A stretch of 64,000 bases of DNA from Arthrobacter sp. MSA 4-2 (GCF_016405885.1 NZ_JAEKGC010000006.1:124001-188000); one strand, 5' to 3'. Numbered from the stretch's first letter, positions 44,335 through 54,483 are shown. Numbers and translations: made by a program. Notes: generated from the letters alone by a model not told the origin.

Positions 44335-45321
44335 TCAGCTGCGGGTTTCGTTGAGCCAGAGCGCCAGCTCCGAGGCCCAGTAGGTCAGGATCATGTCGGC
44401 GCCCGCACGGCGGATGCCGAGGACGGACTCCTCGATGGCCCGGCGCCGGTCGATCCAGCCGTTCGCGGCGGCCGCTTCGATCATGGCGTACTCCCCCGAG
44501 ACCTGGTAGGCGGCCACGGGAACCGGTGACATCGCGGCGACGTCGGCCAGGATGTCGAGGTAGCTCATGGCGGGCTTGACCATGACCATGTCGGCGCCTT
44601 CCTCGAGGTCCAGTTCGACCTCGAGCAGCGCCTCGCGCCGGTTCGCGGCGTCCATCTGGTAGGTGCGGCGGTCGCCCTTGAGCTGGGAGTCGACGGCCTC
44701 CCGGAAGGGCCCGTAGAAGGCCGAGGCGTACTTCGCCGAGTACGCCAGCACGCCGGTGGCGGCGTGTCCGGCGGCGTCGAGGACCTGGCGGATCACGGCG
44801 ACCTGACCGTCCATCATGCCCGAGGGGCCGAGCACGTGCGCCCCGGCGTTGGCCTGCTCCACGGCCATCTGCGCGTAGACGGCCAGGGTGGCGTCGTTGT
44901 CGACCGACCCGTCCGGCGCGAGGACGCCGCAGTGACCGTGGTCGGTGAACTCGTCGAGGCAGACGTCGCTCATGACCACGAGGTCGTCGCCCACCTCGGC
45001 GCGCACGTCGGCGATGGCGCGGTTGAGGACGCCGTCGGGGTCGATCCCCGCGCTGCCGGTGGCGTCACGGCGGGCCGGGATGCCGAAGAGCATGATGCCG
45101 CCGACGCCGAGGCTCACGGCCTCGGCGGCGGCACGCCGGAGCGTGTCGGTGGTGTGCTGGACGACGCCGGGCATCGAGGAGATGGGCGCGGGCTCGGTCA
45201 GGCCCTCGCGGATGAAGGCCGGGAGGATGAGGTCGGCGGGGCTGAGCCGGTGCTCGGCGGTGAGCCGGCGCATCGCCGGGGTGGTGCGCAGCCGGCGCGG
45301 CCGGTGCTGGGGGAAGCTCAT
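44335..45321 (-). CDS. hemB: Porphobilinogen synthase
   Basis: 328 residues. Joins two 5-aminolevulinate molecules. The two Schiff-base lysines are K197 ([15 protein letters not shown]) and K249 ([11 protein letters not shown]). The catalytic zinc site, CxC...C in E. coli, reads [16 protein letters not shown]121, D123, C131, so one cysteine is Asp. Metal use may therefore differ. The ATG at 45321 overlaps the hemD stop by 4 bases. The frame is open well upstream only as a shadow of hemD. Confidence 0.96.
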   Translation of the reverse strand: MSFPQHRPRRLRTTPAMRRLTAEHRLSPADLILPAFIREGLTEPAPISSMPGVVQHTTDTLRRAAAEAVSLGVGGIMLFGIPARRDATGSAGIDPDGVLNRAIADVRAEVGDDLVVMSDVCLDEFTDHGHCGVLAPDGSVDNDATLAVYAQMAVEQANAGAHVLGPSGMMDGQVAVIRQVLDAAGHAATGVLAYSAKYASAFYGPFREAVDSQLKGDRRTYQMDAANRREALLEVELDLEEGADMVMVKPAMSYLDILADVAAMSPVPVAAYQVSGEYAMIEAAAANGWIDRRRAIEESVLGIRRAGADMILTYWASELALWLNETRS

Positions 45322-46190
45322 GGGGTGACTCCGTTCGTCGGCGATGGTGGTGGCGGGGCGACGGCGCCGGCGACGGCATCGGCGACGCCGCGGGGGGTCG
45401 GTGCGTCGGCGGTGGCGGCGAGCCGCAGCCCCACCCGGGCGGCTTCGGCCGCCGTGCTGGGTCCGATGGCGACGGCGGCCAGGCCGTTCGGGGGTGCGCC
45501 GTCCAGCAGGGCGGAGAACCGGCGTGCCGTGCTGGGCGAGGTGAGCACCACGGCGTGGACGCCTTCGGCCGCCAGTTGCCGGTAGGCGGCGGCGTCGAGC
45601 ACTTCCGGCGCGGAGGGCGGCGGCGTTTCGGCCTCCGAGAGGCGGAGCGCGGGATCGGCCGGGTAGTCGACGGTGCGGTACGCCTCGATCCGGTCCACCC
45701 GCCACGCCCTGCCGGAGAGGCCTACGTCGAGCGCGTCGTCGGCCAGGGACGCCTGCGGCAGCAGCAGCGCCCCGGGTCCGGGAGGAAGTTCGGCGAGCAG
45801 GCCCTGGGCGGAGCTGTTCCGGGCGGTCAGCGACACCGGAACCCCGGCGCGGGACAGTGCGGCCGCCGTAGCCTCCCCGACCGCGGCGGCCCGGGTACCG
45901 GCGGGCACGGCGCCGGCCAGCGTTGAGCCGGTGCGCCGGGTGCAGGCTTCGAGGGCCGTGACCGTGGTGGCGCTGGTGACCACGAGCCAGTCGTACCCGC
46001 CCGCGGCGAGCCGCTCCAGGGCCCGCTCGAGCGGGGCCGGATCGGCGGGCCGCTCGAAGTCGATCAGCGGCAGGCAGAACGGGAGCGCCCCGCGCCGGGC
46101 GAGTTCCTCCCCGAAGTCCACCGACCGGCCCGGGGTGCGCAGCAGGACCACCCGGAGGCCGTCGAGGTTCTGGCTGTCGGGCAACTGCAT
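45318..46190 (-). CDS. hemD: Uroporphyrinogen-III synthase
   Basis: 290 residues, a poorly conserved two-domain family. Recognised by [22 protein letters not shown] at the N-terminus, [17 protein letters not shown], the mid-linker, and [19 protein letters not shown] with [17 protein letters not shown] near the end, which fit HemD's loose pattern. It closes hydroxymethylbilane with D-ring inversion. The gene lies between hemC (5-base gap) and hemB (4-base overlap), which strongly supports the call. Confidence 0.9.
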   Translation of the reverse strand: MQLPDSQNLDGLRVVLLRTPGRSVDFGEELARRGALPFCLPLIDFERPADPAPLERALERLAAGGYDWLVVTSATTVTALEACTRRTGSTLAGAVPAGTRAAAVGEATAAALSRAGVPVSLTARNSSAQGLLAELPPGPGALLLPQASLADDALDVGLSGRAWRVDRIEAYRTVDYPADPALRLSEAETPPPSAPEVLDAAAYRQLAAEGVHAVVLTSPSTARRFSALLDGAPPNGLAAVAIGPSTAAEAARVGLRLAATADAPTPRGVADAVAGAVAPPPPSPTNGVTP

Positions 46191-46195
46191 GGTCC

Positions 46196-47140
46196 TCAGG
46201 CGCTGAGGGGCGCGATCCGGGCGGCCCCCGCCTCGAGCAGCTCCTCGGCGAGGGACACCCCGAGCCGGGCGGCAGCCTCGGGCCCCTCGTTGGGGGCGGA
46301 GCGGCTGCGCCGGAGCAGGTGGCGCCCGTCGAGGCTGGCCACCACCGCCTCAAGGGTCAGCGTGTCACCCTGCACCGAGCCGAGCGCTCCGATCGGGGCT
46401 GAACATCCAGCCTCGAGCCGCAGCAGCACCGCGCGCTCGGCGGTGACGGCGGCCCGGGTCTCGGCGTGGTCGTAGGCGGCCAGTGCTGCACCGAGGCCGT
46501 CTTCCTCGTCACCGGTCCGGAACTCCACGGCCAGGGCGCCCTGCCCGGGAGCGGGAAGCATGACCGCCGGGTCGATGTACTCGGTGATGGCGGCGTCCCG
46601 GCCCAGCCGGTGCAGGCCCGCGGCGGCGAGGACCACGGCGTCCAGGTCTCCGGGACCGCTCTCGGCGCCGGCCACGCGGCCCAGCCGGGTGTCGACGTTG
46701 CCGCGGATGTCGACGACTTCGAGGCCGGGACGGGCGGCCCGGAGCTGCGCGGCGCGGCGCGGCGAGCCGGTGCCCACCCGGGCCCCGTCGGGCAGGGTGG
46801 CAAGGGTCAGGCCGTCGCGCGCGCACAGGGCGTCGCGGGTATCGGCGCGCTCGGGCACGGCGGCGACCCGGAGCCCCGGGGCGGGGGTGGTGGGGAGGTC
46901 CTTGAGCGAGTGCACAGCGAGGTCGCACCGGCCGTCGAGGAGCGCTTCGCGCAGCGCCACGACGAAGACCCCGGTACCGCCCATCTGGGACAGCGGCCCT
47001 TTCAGGACGTCGCCCTCGGTGCGGATCCGCACCAGTTCATAGTCCCGCCCCGCCAGTTCGGCGACCCGCTCGGCGACCGTGGTGGTCTGGGTGAGGGCCA
47101 GGGCGCTGCCCCGCGTCCCGACCCGGATTCCGGAAGACAT
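46196..47140 (-). CDS. hemC: Porphobilinogen deaminase
   Basis: 314 residues. [14 protein letters not shown] begins the protein, then [53 protein letters not shown], and C246 in [12 protein letters not shown], the anchor of the dipyrromethane cofactor. It polymerises four porphobilinogens to hydroxymethylbilane. The start codon shares one base with the hemH stop (TGATG), so translation is coupled. Confidence 0.97.
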   Translation of the reverse strand: MSSGIRVGTRGSALALTQTTTVAERVAELAGRDYELVRIRTEGDVLKGPLSQMGGTGVFVVALREALLDGRCDLAVHSLKDLPTTPAPGLRVAAVPERADTRDALCARDGLTLATLPDGARVGTGSPRRAAQLRAARPGLEVVDIRGNVDTRLGRVAGAESGPGDLDAVVLAAAGLHRLGRDAAITEYIDPAVMLPAPGQGALAVEFRTGDEEDGLGAALAAYDHAETRAAVTAERAVLLRLEAGCSAPIGALGSVQGDTLTLEAVVASLDGRHLLRRSRSAPNEGPEAAARLGVSLAEELLEAGAARIAPLSA

Positions 47141-48342
47141 CAGGAGCCGGGGTTGGGAAGGGGCGTTCCCACGGTCGAATCCACTGCGGCGACCGTCGGC
47201 TTCTCGCCGCGCCGGTTGGCGCAGCAGTTCGGCCGGCAGACATCGAACCAGGGGCCCAGCGCGGTGGCCGCGGGCCGATCGGCGATGTTGTTCTCGATGG
47301 TGCGCTCGGAGACGAGGTCGATCAGCCCGGCGACGAACTTCTCGTGGGTGGCGGGGGTCGGCACCCGGTCCGCCACCAGGTCCAGCTCACGGCAGGTCTC
47401 CAGCGCCTCCGTGTCGAGGTCCCAGGCCACCTCCATGTGGTCGCTGACGAAGCCCAGCGGCACGATCACGACCCCGCGGACCCCGGCTTCGGCGCGTTCG
47501 CGCAGCGCGTCGTTCACGTCGGGTTCGAGCCACGGGATGTGCGGGGCACCGGAACGGGACTGGTAGACCAGCGACCAGTCCACCCCTTCGGCCTCGGGGA
47601 TACGGTCGAGGACCGCCTGGGCGGTGGCGAGGTGCTGGGCGACGTACGCGCCGTCCTCGTAGGCCGGGCCGCCGCCGGCGGCGCGGGGGCCGGAGGCCTC
47701 GGCGTCGCCGGTGGGGATCGAGTGGGTGGCGAACATGATGTGCACGGGCGCATCCGCTTCGCCGCGCCCGGCCAGTGAGGCGCGGACCTTCCGGAGGCCT
47801 TCGGTCACGCCTTCGACGAAGGGCTCGACGAAGCCGGGGTGGTCGAAGTACTGCCGGGTCTTGTCCACCTCGAGCAGGCCTTCGAGCCCGGTCTCCACCA
47901 GGGCCATGCCGAGGTCCTCGCGGTACTGACGGCAGCTCGAGTAGGAGGAGTAGGCGCTGGTGGTGACGGCGAGGATGCGCCGGTGCCCGGCGTCGTAGGC
48001 CTCGCGCAGCGTGTCGGCGATGAACGGGGCCCAGTTGCGGTTGCCCCAGTACACGGGGAGGTCGATGCCGCGCCGGCGGAGTTCGGCCTCCATGGCCGCC
48101 CGCAGCGCGCGGTTCTGCCCGTTGATCGGGCTGATCCCGCCGAACGCGCGGTAGTGGTGGGAGACCTCCTCGAGGCGCTCGTCGGGGATGCCGCGCCCGC
48201 GGGTGACGTTGCGCAGAAAGGGGAGCACGTCGTCCTGGCCCTCGGGCCCGCCGAAGGAGGCGAGGACGATCGCGTCGTAGTTCTTCGGGGCCATCCGGCC
48301 GGATTCGTCGACGCCGTCGAGCGGGTTGAAGGTCTGGGTCAC
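47140..48342 (-). CDS. hemH: Coproporphyrin III ferrochelatase
   Basis: 400 residues (also named CpfC). Inserts Fe2+ into coproporphyrin III. ASFGGPEGQDDVLPFLRNVT, GISPINGQNRAL, VYWGNRNWAPF, the metal-binding His in FATHSIP, and PLGFVSDHMEVAWDLD are visible. Near the C-terminus C369, C373 and C374 (WFDVCRPNCC) with an upstream Cys (LETCREL) fit the [2Fe-2S] site known from actinobacterial ferrochelatases. Soluble. GTG start overlaps the hemQ stop (GTGA). Confidence 0.95.
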   Translation of the reverse strand: MTQTFNPLDGVDESGRMAPKNYDAIVLASFGGPEGQDDVLPFLRNVTRGRGIPDERLEEVSHHYRAFGGISPINGQNRALRAAMEAELRRRGIDLPVYWGNRNWAPFIADTLREAYDAGHRRILAVTTSAYSSYSSCRQYREDLGMALVETGLEGLLEVDKTRQYFDHPGFVEPFVEGVTEGLRKVRASLAGRGEADAPVHIMFATHSIPTGDAEASGPRAAGGGPAYEDGAYVAQHLATAQAVLDRIPEAEGVDWSLVYQSRSGAPHIPWLEPDVNDALRERAEAGVRGVVIVPLGFVSDHMEVAWDLDTEALETCRELDLVADRVPTPATHEKFVAGLIDLVSERTIENNIADRPAATALGPWFDVCRPNCCANRRGEKPTVAAVDSTVGTPLPNPGS

Positions 48343-49064
48343 TGGAGAACCTCTGCGATCTCTTCGGGGGTGATGCGCCGGCCGGTGTAGAACGGGACTT
48401 CCTCCCGCACGTGGCGGCGCGCTTCGGTTTCGCGCAGGTGGCGCATCAGGTCGACCAGGTCAACCAGTTCGGGGGCCTCGAGGGCGAGGATCCACTCCCA
48501 GTCCCCCAGCGCGAAGGAGGAGACGGTGTTGGAGATGACCTGCGGGTACTGCCGGCCCTTCATGCCGTGGTCGTAGAGCATTTCGCGGCGTTCCTCGGTG
48601 GGGAGGATGTACCAGTCGTAGGAGCGGACAAAGGGGTAGACGCAGACCCACTCCGCCGGCTCGACGCCCCGGGCGAACGCCGGGACATGGCTCTTGGAGA
48701 ACTCGGCATCCCGGTGGACGCCCATGGCCGACCACGCGATGGAAGTGCCGGCAAAGGGTTCCGACCGGCGGATCCGCCGGACCGCGGCCTGCAGGTCCTC
48801 GGCGCGCGGACCGTGCAGCCACACCATCACGTCGGCGTCCTCGCGCATGGCCGAGACATCGTAGAAACCGCGCACCGTCACCCCGTTGCCGAGGGTACCC
48901 AGGACCTCCGTCAGCGGCAGGCCCGCGGCGCCGGTGCCCGAGCCGGCCCGCCGGAAGACCGTCCACAGGGTGAAGAACTGCGGCGTCTGCGGCTCGTCAC
49001 CGGCGCTTCCTGATGATTCGGAGGAGGTGGTTGGGGAGACCCGGTCGCCGGTTAGCTCGCTCAT
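48339..49064 (-). CDS. hemQ: Coproheme decarboxylase (HemQ/ChdC)
   Basis: 241 residues, Dyp/chlorite-dismutase-like fold. It removes two propionate carboxyls from coproheme to give heme b. FFTLWTVFRRAG, CVYPFVRSYDWYILPTEERR with the catalytic Tyr, MLYDHGMKGRQYP with the proximal His region, and SFALGDWEWILALEAPEL are typical of ChdC. The ATG at 49064 starts MSELTGDR, with the frame open 10 codons further. Presence of this gene fixes the route as coproporphyrin-dependent. Confidence 0.95.
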   Translation of the reverse strand: MSELTGDRVSPTTSSESSGSAGDEPQTPQFFTLWTVFRRAGSGTGAAGLPLTEVLGTLGNGVTVRGFYDVSAMREDADVMVWLHGPRAEDLQAAVRRIRRSEPFAGTSIAWSAMGVHRDAEFSKSHVPAFARGVEPAEWVCVYPFVRSYDWYILPTEERREMLYDHGMKGRQYPQVISNTVSSFALGDWEWILALEAPELVDLVDLMRHLRETEARRHVREEVPFYTGRRITPEEIAEVLQ

Positions 49065-49136
49065 GCTACTAGTCTGCCCCCTGCGCTGGAGCAAAGAAAA
49101 TCTCGATGTTCTACAAGACGTAGAAAGTAATGAAGA

Positions 49137-50612
49137 TCACAGGAGATCGCCCCGCGGCCCTTCGGGGAGGCCCAGTTCAGCTGCGAGCGCCCGCGCCCGG
49201 GCGGTCGCATCGTCGATGACCGACACCAGTCCGGTGCCGGCGATCCAGCCGCCCGTGACCTCGAGTGCCTCGAGCGGGCCCACCGCCGCCCGGAGCCTGG
49301 CCACGCGGTCGCGGTGCCCGACGGCGGCGTGTGGAAGGGCGCCGGCCCAGCGCACGACGTCCCAGGCGAGGACGTCGGCGGCCTCGAGCCGGACCCCGAG
49401 CAGCGCCGAGGCGTCGGTGAGGGCCTGGCGGAACAGGTCCTCGTCCCCTGTTGAGGCACCGGAATCCGCCGGGGAGTCCCCGGCCCGGCCGTAGGAGACC
49501 CGCAGGATGTGCGAACCCGGGCCCGCCTGCTCCCGCAGCCATTTCCATTTGGCGGTCGAGTGGGTCAGGGCCTTGGCCTGGACGCCTGCCACGCCGCGCG
49601 CCACCAGGACGCCGGTGCCGCGGGGGCTGGCGTCAAGTTCGGGCTGGTCGACGATCAGGGTGACCAGCGCGACGCCGGGCACGGGGTCCGGGCGTTCCAC
49701 AGCGGCCTGCGGCAGCACCCCGGCGAGCAGGTCGACGGCGCCGGGGCCGTCGGCGGCCAGCACCACGGCGGAGGCGCTGACGCTGCGCTGGAGGGTCGAA
49801 TGTTCGGTGGACACGGTCCACCCGCCTTCGGGTGCGCGCCGGAGGGCCCGGACGGTTTCGGAGGTGCGCAGGTCGGCCCCGCCGTCCCGCAGGGAGGCGA
49901 CGAGGGCATCGCGCAGCTGGACCATGCCACCGCGCAGCCCGGCGACCGCGGAGCCGGCGGGTGCTGCCTGCCGCAGGGCGCCGGCGGCTGCGCCCAGAGA
50001 GCCGAGCCGGGCCATGGCCGGCCGCAGCCCCGGGGCGACGGAGTCGACGTCGAGCGTGTCGGGGTCGGCGGAGAAGACTCCCCCGGCGACGGGGGCCACC
50101 AGCCGGTTCAGGACCTCCTCGCCCATCCGGGCCCGCACGAGCTCGCCGAGGCTCACGCCCGGGCGGGTGGCCAGGGCGCCCGGCGGCAGCACCTTGTCCA
50201 GGGCGGCGCGCAGCGCTCCGGTCCGCCCGATCAGCGCGGCGGTCCCCGGGTCGGTGGGGTCCGCCGGGATGCCAAGGACGCCCGAGGCGGGCAGGGGGTG
50301 CGCGCCGGCCGGGAGGTCCCGCGCCGGCAGCTGCACCCACGCCCCGGGGGCGTCCGGGGTGACGATGAGGTCCTCGAGGTCGAGCTCGGCCGCGAGGGCG
50401 GGCACCGTGTCGGAACGGGTGGAGAAGGACTCGGCGCCGCTGTCGAGGATGAATCCGCCGAGTTCGCGGCCGCCGAGATTGCCCCCGAACCCGTCCGAGC
50501 GCTCGAGCACGGTAACCTGCGCCCCGCGCAGCATCAGCACGCGCGCCGCGACCAGGCCGGCGACGCCACCGCCGACGACGACGACTGCCGGACGTGCGGT
50601 GCCCTCGCCCAT
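49137..50612 (-). CDS. hemY: Coproporphyrinogen III oxidase (HemY/CgoX)
   Basis: 491 residues. FAD-binding GxGxxG in VVVVGGGVAGLVAARVL, followed by LERSDGFGGNL, GGFILDSGAESF and the C-terminal TGGWIAGTGLVSVIDDATA. Oxidises coproporphyrinogen III to coproporphyrin III using oxygen, feeding CpfC. No N-terminal signal. The ATG at 50612 is 2 bases from the hemE stop. The frame is open much further as a shadow of hemE; conserved sequence begins at this ATG. Confidence 0.94.
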   Translation of the reverse strand: MGEGTARPAVVVVGGGVAGLVAARVLMLRGAQVTVLERSDGFGGNLGGRELGGFILDSGAESFSTRSDTVPALAAELDLEDLIVTPDAPGAWVQLPARDLPAGAHPLPASGVLGIPADPTDPGTAALIGRTGALRAALDKVLPPGALATRPGVSLGELVRARMGEEVLNRLVAPVAGGVFSADPDTLDVDSVAPGLRPAMARLGSLGAAAGALRQAAPAGSAVAGLRGGMVQLRDALVASLRDGGADLRTSETVRALRRAPEGGWTVSTEHSTLQRSVSASAVVLAADGPGAVDLLAGVLPQAAVERPDPVPGVALVTLIVDQPELDASPRGTGVLVARGVAGVQAKALTHSTAKWKWLREQAGPGSHILRVSYGRAGDSPADSGASTGDEDLFRQALTDASALLGVRLEAADVLAWDVVRWAGALPHAAVGHRDRVARLRAAVGPLEALEVTGGWIAGTGLVSVIDDATARARALAAELGLPEGPRGDLL

Positions 50613-50614
50613 GG

Positions 50615-51676
50615 TCAGGGCTCCACCGAGTGGATCAGTTTCACCACGTGGGTCAGCACGTCCGGGTCGGTCTCCGGCGGCACGCCGTGGCCGAGGTTCA
50701 CCACGTGCCCGGGCGCGGCCGCCCCGGCCTCGAGCACGGCCCGGACGTGCTGTTCGAGCACCGGCCAGGGGGCGCCGAGCAGGGCCGGGTCGATGTTGCC
50801 CTGGAGCGGGACGGTGCCGCCGAGCCTCCGGCTGGCCTCCGCCAGGTCCAGCCGGTAGTCGACGCCGATCACGTCGACGCCGACGTCGTGCATGGCTCCG
50901 AGCAGCTCGGAGGTTCCGGTGCCGAAGTGGATCAGCGGGGCCCCCAGCCCGCGGACGGCATCGAGGGCCCGGGCTGACGCGGGCGCCGCGTACGTGCGAT
51001 AGTCGGCCAGTCCGAGGGAGCCGGCCCATGAATCGAAGAGCTGGGCGGCGCTCGCGCCGGCCTCGAGCTGGGCCCGCAGGAACCGCCCGGAGGCATCCGC
51101 CGCCCACTCGGCCAGCGCCTGCCAGGTCTCGGGGTCGGAATGCATCATGGTGCGCGGACCCAGGTGGTCGCGGGAGGGCTTGCCCTCAACCATGTAGGCG
51201 GCCAGGGTGAAGGGCGCCCCGGCGAAGCCGATCAGGGGGGTGCTGCCCAGTTCGGCGACCGTCAGGGCGACCGCGGCGCGGATCGGATCGAGGGCCTCGT
51301 CGGTGAGGACGGGAAGGGCGGCGACGTCGGCGGCCGTCCGGACCGGTGACCCCAGGACCGGGCCCACCCCCGGGACGATGTCGACATCGACCCCGGCGAG
51401 CTTGAGCGGGATCACGATGTCGGAGAAGAAGATCGCGGCGTCCACGTCGTGGCGGCGGACCGGCTGGAGGGTGATCTCGGCGGCCATCCCCGGGTCGAGG
51501 CAGGCCTCGAGCATCGCGGTTCCCTCGCGCAGCGCCCGGTACTCCGGCAGGGACCTTCCCGCCTGGCGCATGAACCAGACGGGACGGCGGGACGGTTTCC
51601 GCCCGCGGTAGGCCGCAATCAGCGGGGAATCTGCGGTGCGGCCGTCCACCAGCGGGTGGGATGCTCCAAGGGTCAT
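50615..51676 (-). CDS. hemE: Uroporphyrinogen decarboxylase
   Basis: 353 residues. [16 protein letters not shown] carries the substrate-binding Arg residues, then [49 protein letters not shown], and [11 protein letters not shown]. Converts uroporphyrinogen III to coproporphyrinogen III. First gene of the eight-gene minus-strand heme operon. The ATG at 51676 is chosen as the start of the conserved sequence; the frame is open to 51832. CAGAAT lies 6 bases upstream, close to a leaderless -10 box. Confidence 0.96.
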   Translation of the reverse strand: MTLGASHPLVDGRTADSPLIAAYRGRKPSRRPVWFMRQAGRSLPEYRALREGTAMLEACLDPGMAAEITLQPVRRHDVDAAIFFSDIVIPLKLAGVDVDIVPGVGPVLGSPVRTAADVAALPVLTDEALDPIRAAVALTVAELGSTPLIGFAGAPFTLAAYMVEGKPSRDHLGPRTMMHSDPETWQALAEWAADASGRFLRAQLEAGASAAQLFDSWAGSLGLADYRTYAAPASARALDAVRGLGAPLIHFGTGTSELLGAMHDVGVDVIGVDYRLDLAEASRRLGGTVPLQGNIDPALLGAPWPVLEQHVRAVLEAGAAAPGHVVNLGHGVPPETDPDVLTHVVKLIHSVEP

Positions 51677-51765
51677 ACCCTGATTCTGCCCAAGATCCCG
51701 GGCGATGGTTAACCGGCGGGCGTTCCGGCGGGCAGCCGGGTGGTGAAAATCACGTACACCGGGTC

Positions 51766-51781
51766 CCGTGGAATTCCGCGG
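51766..51781. promoter_or_regulatory. Near-perfect palindrome in the hemE-hemA divergent region
   Basis: CCGTGGAATTCCGCGG is symmetrical except for one position pair. It lies 90 bases from hemE and 79 bases from hemA, a good place for a shared heme regulator. No regulator is known for it. Confidence 0.4.
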
Positions 51782-51844
51782 AAGTCCAATGAAATCAAGC
51801 CCGCACTTAGGGTTTCCTATTACCATCCGCAACCATCGGCTCGC

Positions 51845-51850
51845 TATGCT
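51845..51850 (+). promoter_or_regulatory. Possible leaderless -10 box of hemA
   Basis: TATGCT ends 9 bases before the GTG of hemA. A TTACCA at 51820-51825 is a weak -35 with a long spacer. Confidence 0.5.
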
Positions 51851-51859
51851 TGGGGAGCT

Positions 51860-53257
51860 GTGGTTCTACTTTCTCTCGTTGCGACTCACTCGAATGTGGA
51901 CCTGGAAACCGTTGCCCGCCTGAGCGTGGGGGCGCCCCAGGTCCCTTCAGCCGTGCTCGCGGACGACCGCCCCGTGTCCGGCGCCGTGGTGCTCTCCACC
52001 TGCAACCGCTTCGAAATCTACTTCGAGGCCCCCTCCGAAGAGGACGTCGAGGCCGCCCGCTCCGCCATCATCTCCACCATCAGCAGCTACTCCGGCATCC
52101 CCGAGCCCTCCGTGTCCTCCGCCTTCGTCACCAAGAAGGGCGGCTCGGTCGCCAAGCATCTCTTCGCGGTGGGGGCCGGCCTCGATTCCGCCGTCGTCGG
52201 TGAGCGCGAAATCGCCGGCCAGGTCCGCCGCGCCCTGATCGAGGCACAGGCCTCGGGTGCGGCAAGCAAGGGCCTCGTGCGCCTCTTCCAGGCCGCCTCC
52301 CGCACGGCCAAGGACGTCGGGGCCCGTACCGTCCTCGGCAGCGACGGGCGCTCGATCGTCTCCGTGGCGCTCGAACTGGCCGGGGATATCTCCGGCAGCG
52401 CCGACTGGTCGCAGAAGTCGGTCGTCCTCTTCGGGACCGGCGCCTACGCCGGCGCGACCATGGCCCTGCTCAATGAGAAGGAGGCCGGCGAGGTCGCCGT
52501 ATTCTCTTCCTCCGGACGCGCCGAGGCGTTCGTCGCCTCCCGCGGCGGCCACGCCCTTGACGCGGACAGCCTCGCCGGGGCGATCCGGGAGGCCGATGTG
52601 ATCATCGGCTGCAGCGGCAGCGACGCCCGTATCGAGGCCTCGGACCTCGCGTCGATCCGGGAGGGCTCGTCGAACCCCCTGGTGGTCATCGACCTGGCGC
52701 TGAGCCATGACTTCGATCCCGCCGTCGCCAACCTCGACAATGTCGAGCTAATCACTCTGGAGTCCGTCCGGCTCGCCGCCCCCGAGGAGCAGGCCGAGAC
52801 CCTGCGCCAGGCCGGTGAGCTGGTGCAGCAGGCGGCCGATGCCTTCGAGGAGCAGCAGAACACCAGGGCCATGGACGCCGCGATCGTCGCCCTGCGCAAA
52901 CACACCCAGCAGGTGCTCGACGCGGAGATGAAGCGGGTGCGCTCACAGCACGGGTGCACCGCCGCGGCCGAGGAGGTCGAGCTCGCGCTGCGCCGGATGG
53001 TGCGCCAGCTGCTTCACACCCCAACCGTGCGCGCCCGCGAGCTCGCAGCGGAGGGACGCCAGGACGACTACACCGCGGCGCTCGAGGCCCTCTACGGCAT
53101 CGATCTGCGCCCGACGGCCTCCCCTGAGCTGCCCGAGGCCCCCGCAGCGCTTTCACGCCCCGCGCTGCACCCAGCCGGCGTTCCGCACCCGGCCGGCAGT
53201 GGGGATCCCGCGCAGTGCCCGGTCAGCCACGAACCGCCCACTGCCGCCTCCGCCTGA
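51860..53257 (+). CDS. hemA: Glutamyl-tRNA reductase
   Basis: 465 residues. First committed step of C5 heme synthesis: glutamyl-tRNA to glutamate semialdehyde. Catalytic C48 in [33 protein letters not shown] site [14 protein letters not shown], and [12 protein letters not shown]; a dimerising helix follows. The protein ends with a ~45-residue Pro/Ala-rich tail carrying QCPVSH (C453, P454, H457), a Cys-Pro pattern like heme regulatory motifs, which could give heme feedback. GTG at 51860 begins the conserved [13 protein letters not shown]; the frame is open to 51740. Divergent from the hemE operon. Confidence 0.95.
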   Translation: MVLLSLVATHSNVDLETVARLSVGAPQVPSAVLADDRPVSGAVVLSTCNRFEIYFEAPSEEDVEAARSAIISTISSYSGIPEPSVSSAFVTKKGGSVAKHLFAVGAGLDSAVVGEREIAGQVRRALIEAQASGAASKGLVRLFQAASRTAKDVGARTVLGSDGRSIVSVALELAGDISGSADWSQKSVVLFGTGAYAGATMALLNEKEAGEVAVFSSSGRAEAFVASRGGHALDADSLAGAIREADVIIGCSGSDARIEASDLASIREGSSNPLVVIDLALSHDFDPAVANLDNVELITLESVRLAAPEEQAETLRQAGELVQQAADAFEEQQNTRAMDAAIVALRKHTQQVLDAEMKRVRSQHGCTAAAEEVELALRRMVRQLLHTPTVRARELAAEGRQDDYTAALEALYGIDLRPTASPELPEAPAALSRPALHPAGVPHPAGSGDPAQCPVSHEPPTAASA

Positions 53258-53293
53258 CCGCGCGGCGCGGTGGGTGCCACGCACCCCGGTCAG
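53254..53293. terminator. Bidirectional hairpin between hemA and moeZ
   Basis: Outer arms CTGACCG and CGGTCAG contain both stop codons; inside, GGGTGC and GCACCC form a second stem with loop CAC. Fits a shared terminator for convergent genes only 32 bases apart. Confidence 0.65.
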
Positions 53294-54483
53294 TAGACCG
53301 GCTGGCCCGGTTCGATCGCCGAGACCCAGGCCAGGATGCCGCCGTCGACGTTGAAGACCTGCCGGTGCCCCTGGCTGCGCAGGTGGCGCACCACCTCGGC
53401 CGAACGCCTGCCGGACTTGCAGTGCACGTAGACCGGCCGTGACGGTTCCGGGGTGTAGCCGCCGGCCAGCACCCGGTCCTTCGGAATCAGCTGCGCACCC
53501 TCGATCCGGACGATGCCGTACTCCCCGGGTTCCCGGACATCGATCAGGTCGAACGCCGCCTCGCCGCGTTCCCTGCCGCTCAGCAGCTCCGCAAGTTCCC
53601 GCACCCCGATCGACGGCACTTCCTCCTCCTCCGCCGGCGACAGTCCGCAGAACGCCTCGTAGTCCATCAGGGCCGTCACCGGCGTAGCCGTGGGGTCCCT
53701 GCGCACCGTGATTTCCTGCCACGACATATCGAGGGCGTTGAAGATCAGCACCCGGCCCAGCAGCGTTCTGCCGACACCGGTGATGAGCTTGACCGCCTCG
53801 GTACCCATGAGGGAGCCGATCGACGCGCACAGGACGCCGAGGACCCCGCCCTCGGCGCAGGAGGGAACCGATCCGGGCGGCGGGGCCTCCGGGTAAAGGT
53901 CCCGGTAACCGGGGCCGTGCTTCTCCCAGAACACGCTCACCTGCCCGTCGAAGCGCAGGATGGAGCCCCACACGTAGGGCTTGCCGAGCAGCGCGGCGGC
54001 ATCGTTGACGAGGTAGCGGGTGGCGAAATTGTCGGTGCCGTCCACCGCGAGGTCGTACCCGCCCAGCAGCTCAAGGGCGTTGGCGGAGGTCAGGCGTTCG
54101 GGGTGCAGGACCACCTCGACGAGCGGGTTGATCTGAGCCAGGCTGCGCTGCGCGGAAGCGGCCTTGAGGTCGCCCAGGTCGCCCACCCCATGGATCACCT
54201 GGCGCTGCAGGTTCGAGATCTCGACGGTGTCGTCGTCGACGATGCCCAGGGTGCCCACGCCGGCGGCGGCCAGGTACTGCAGGACGGGCGAGCCGAGCCC
54301 TCCGGCGCCGATCACCAGCACCCGGGCGTTCTTGAGCCGCCGCTGCGCCTCCAGGCCGAACTCGGGGATCAAAAGATGCCGCGAATAGCGGACCATCTCC
54401 TCCTGAGTGAGTTCCGGGTGCGGGTCGACCAGCGGCGGCAGCGGAGGAAGCGGCGTGCCAGTGGCGCGGTGGTGTGCGCTCAT
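53290..54483 (-). CDS. moeZ: MoeZ: adenylyltransferase/sulfurtransferase (ThiF + rhodanese)
   Basis: 397 residues. The E1-like domain (ATP loop VIGAGGLGSPVLQYL at 57-71, DDDTVEISNLQRQVIH, VDGTDNFATRYLVND) activates the C-terminal Gly of small sulfur carriers. The rhodanese domain (about 285-397) has its persulfide cysteine C355 in VHCKSGRRSAEV. The zinc CxxC pair of E. coli MoeB is not seen (GYRDLYPEAPP). In mycobacteria MoeZ serves CysO and MoaD-type carriers for cysteine and molybdopterin. The ATG at 54483 has a -10 box 6 bases upstream. Confidence 0.92.
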   Translation of the reverse strand: MSAHHRATGTPLPPLPPLVDPHPELTQEEMVRYSRHLLIPEFGLEAQRRLKNARVLVIGAGGLGSPVLQYLAAAGVGTLGIVDDDTVEISNLQRQVIHGVGDLGDLKAASAQRSLAQINPLVEVVLHPERLTSANALELLGGYDLAVDGTDNFATRYLVNDAAALLGKPYVWGSILRFDGQVSVFWEKHGPGYRDLYPEAPPPGSVPSCAEGGVLGVLCASIGSLMGTEAVKLITGVGRTLLGRVLIFNALDMSWQEITVRRDPTATPVTALMDYEAFCGLSPAEEEEVPSIGVRELAELLSGRERGEAAFDLIDVREPGEYGIVRIEGAQLIPKDRVLAGGYTPEPSRPVYVHCKSGRRSAEVVRHLRSQGHRQVFNVDGGILAWVSAIEPGQPVY

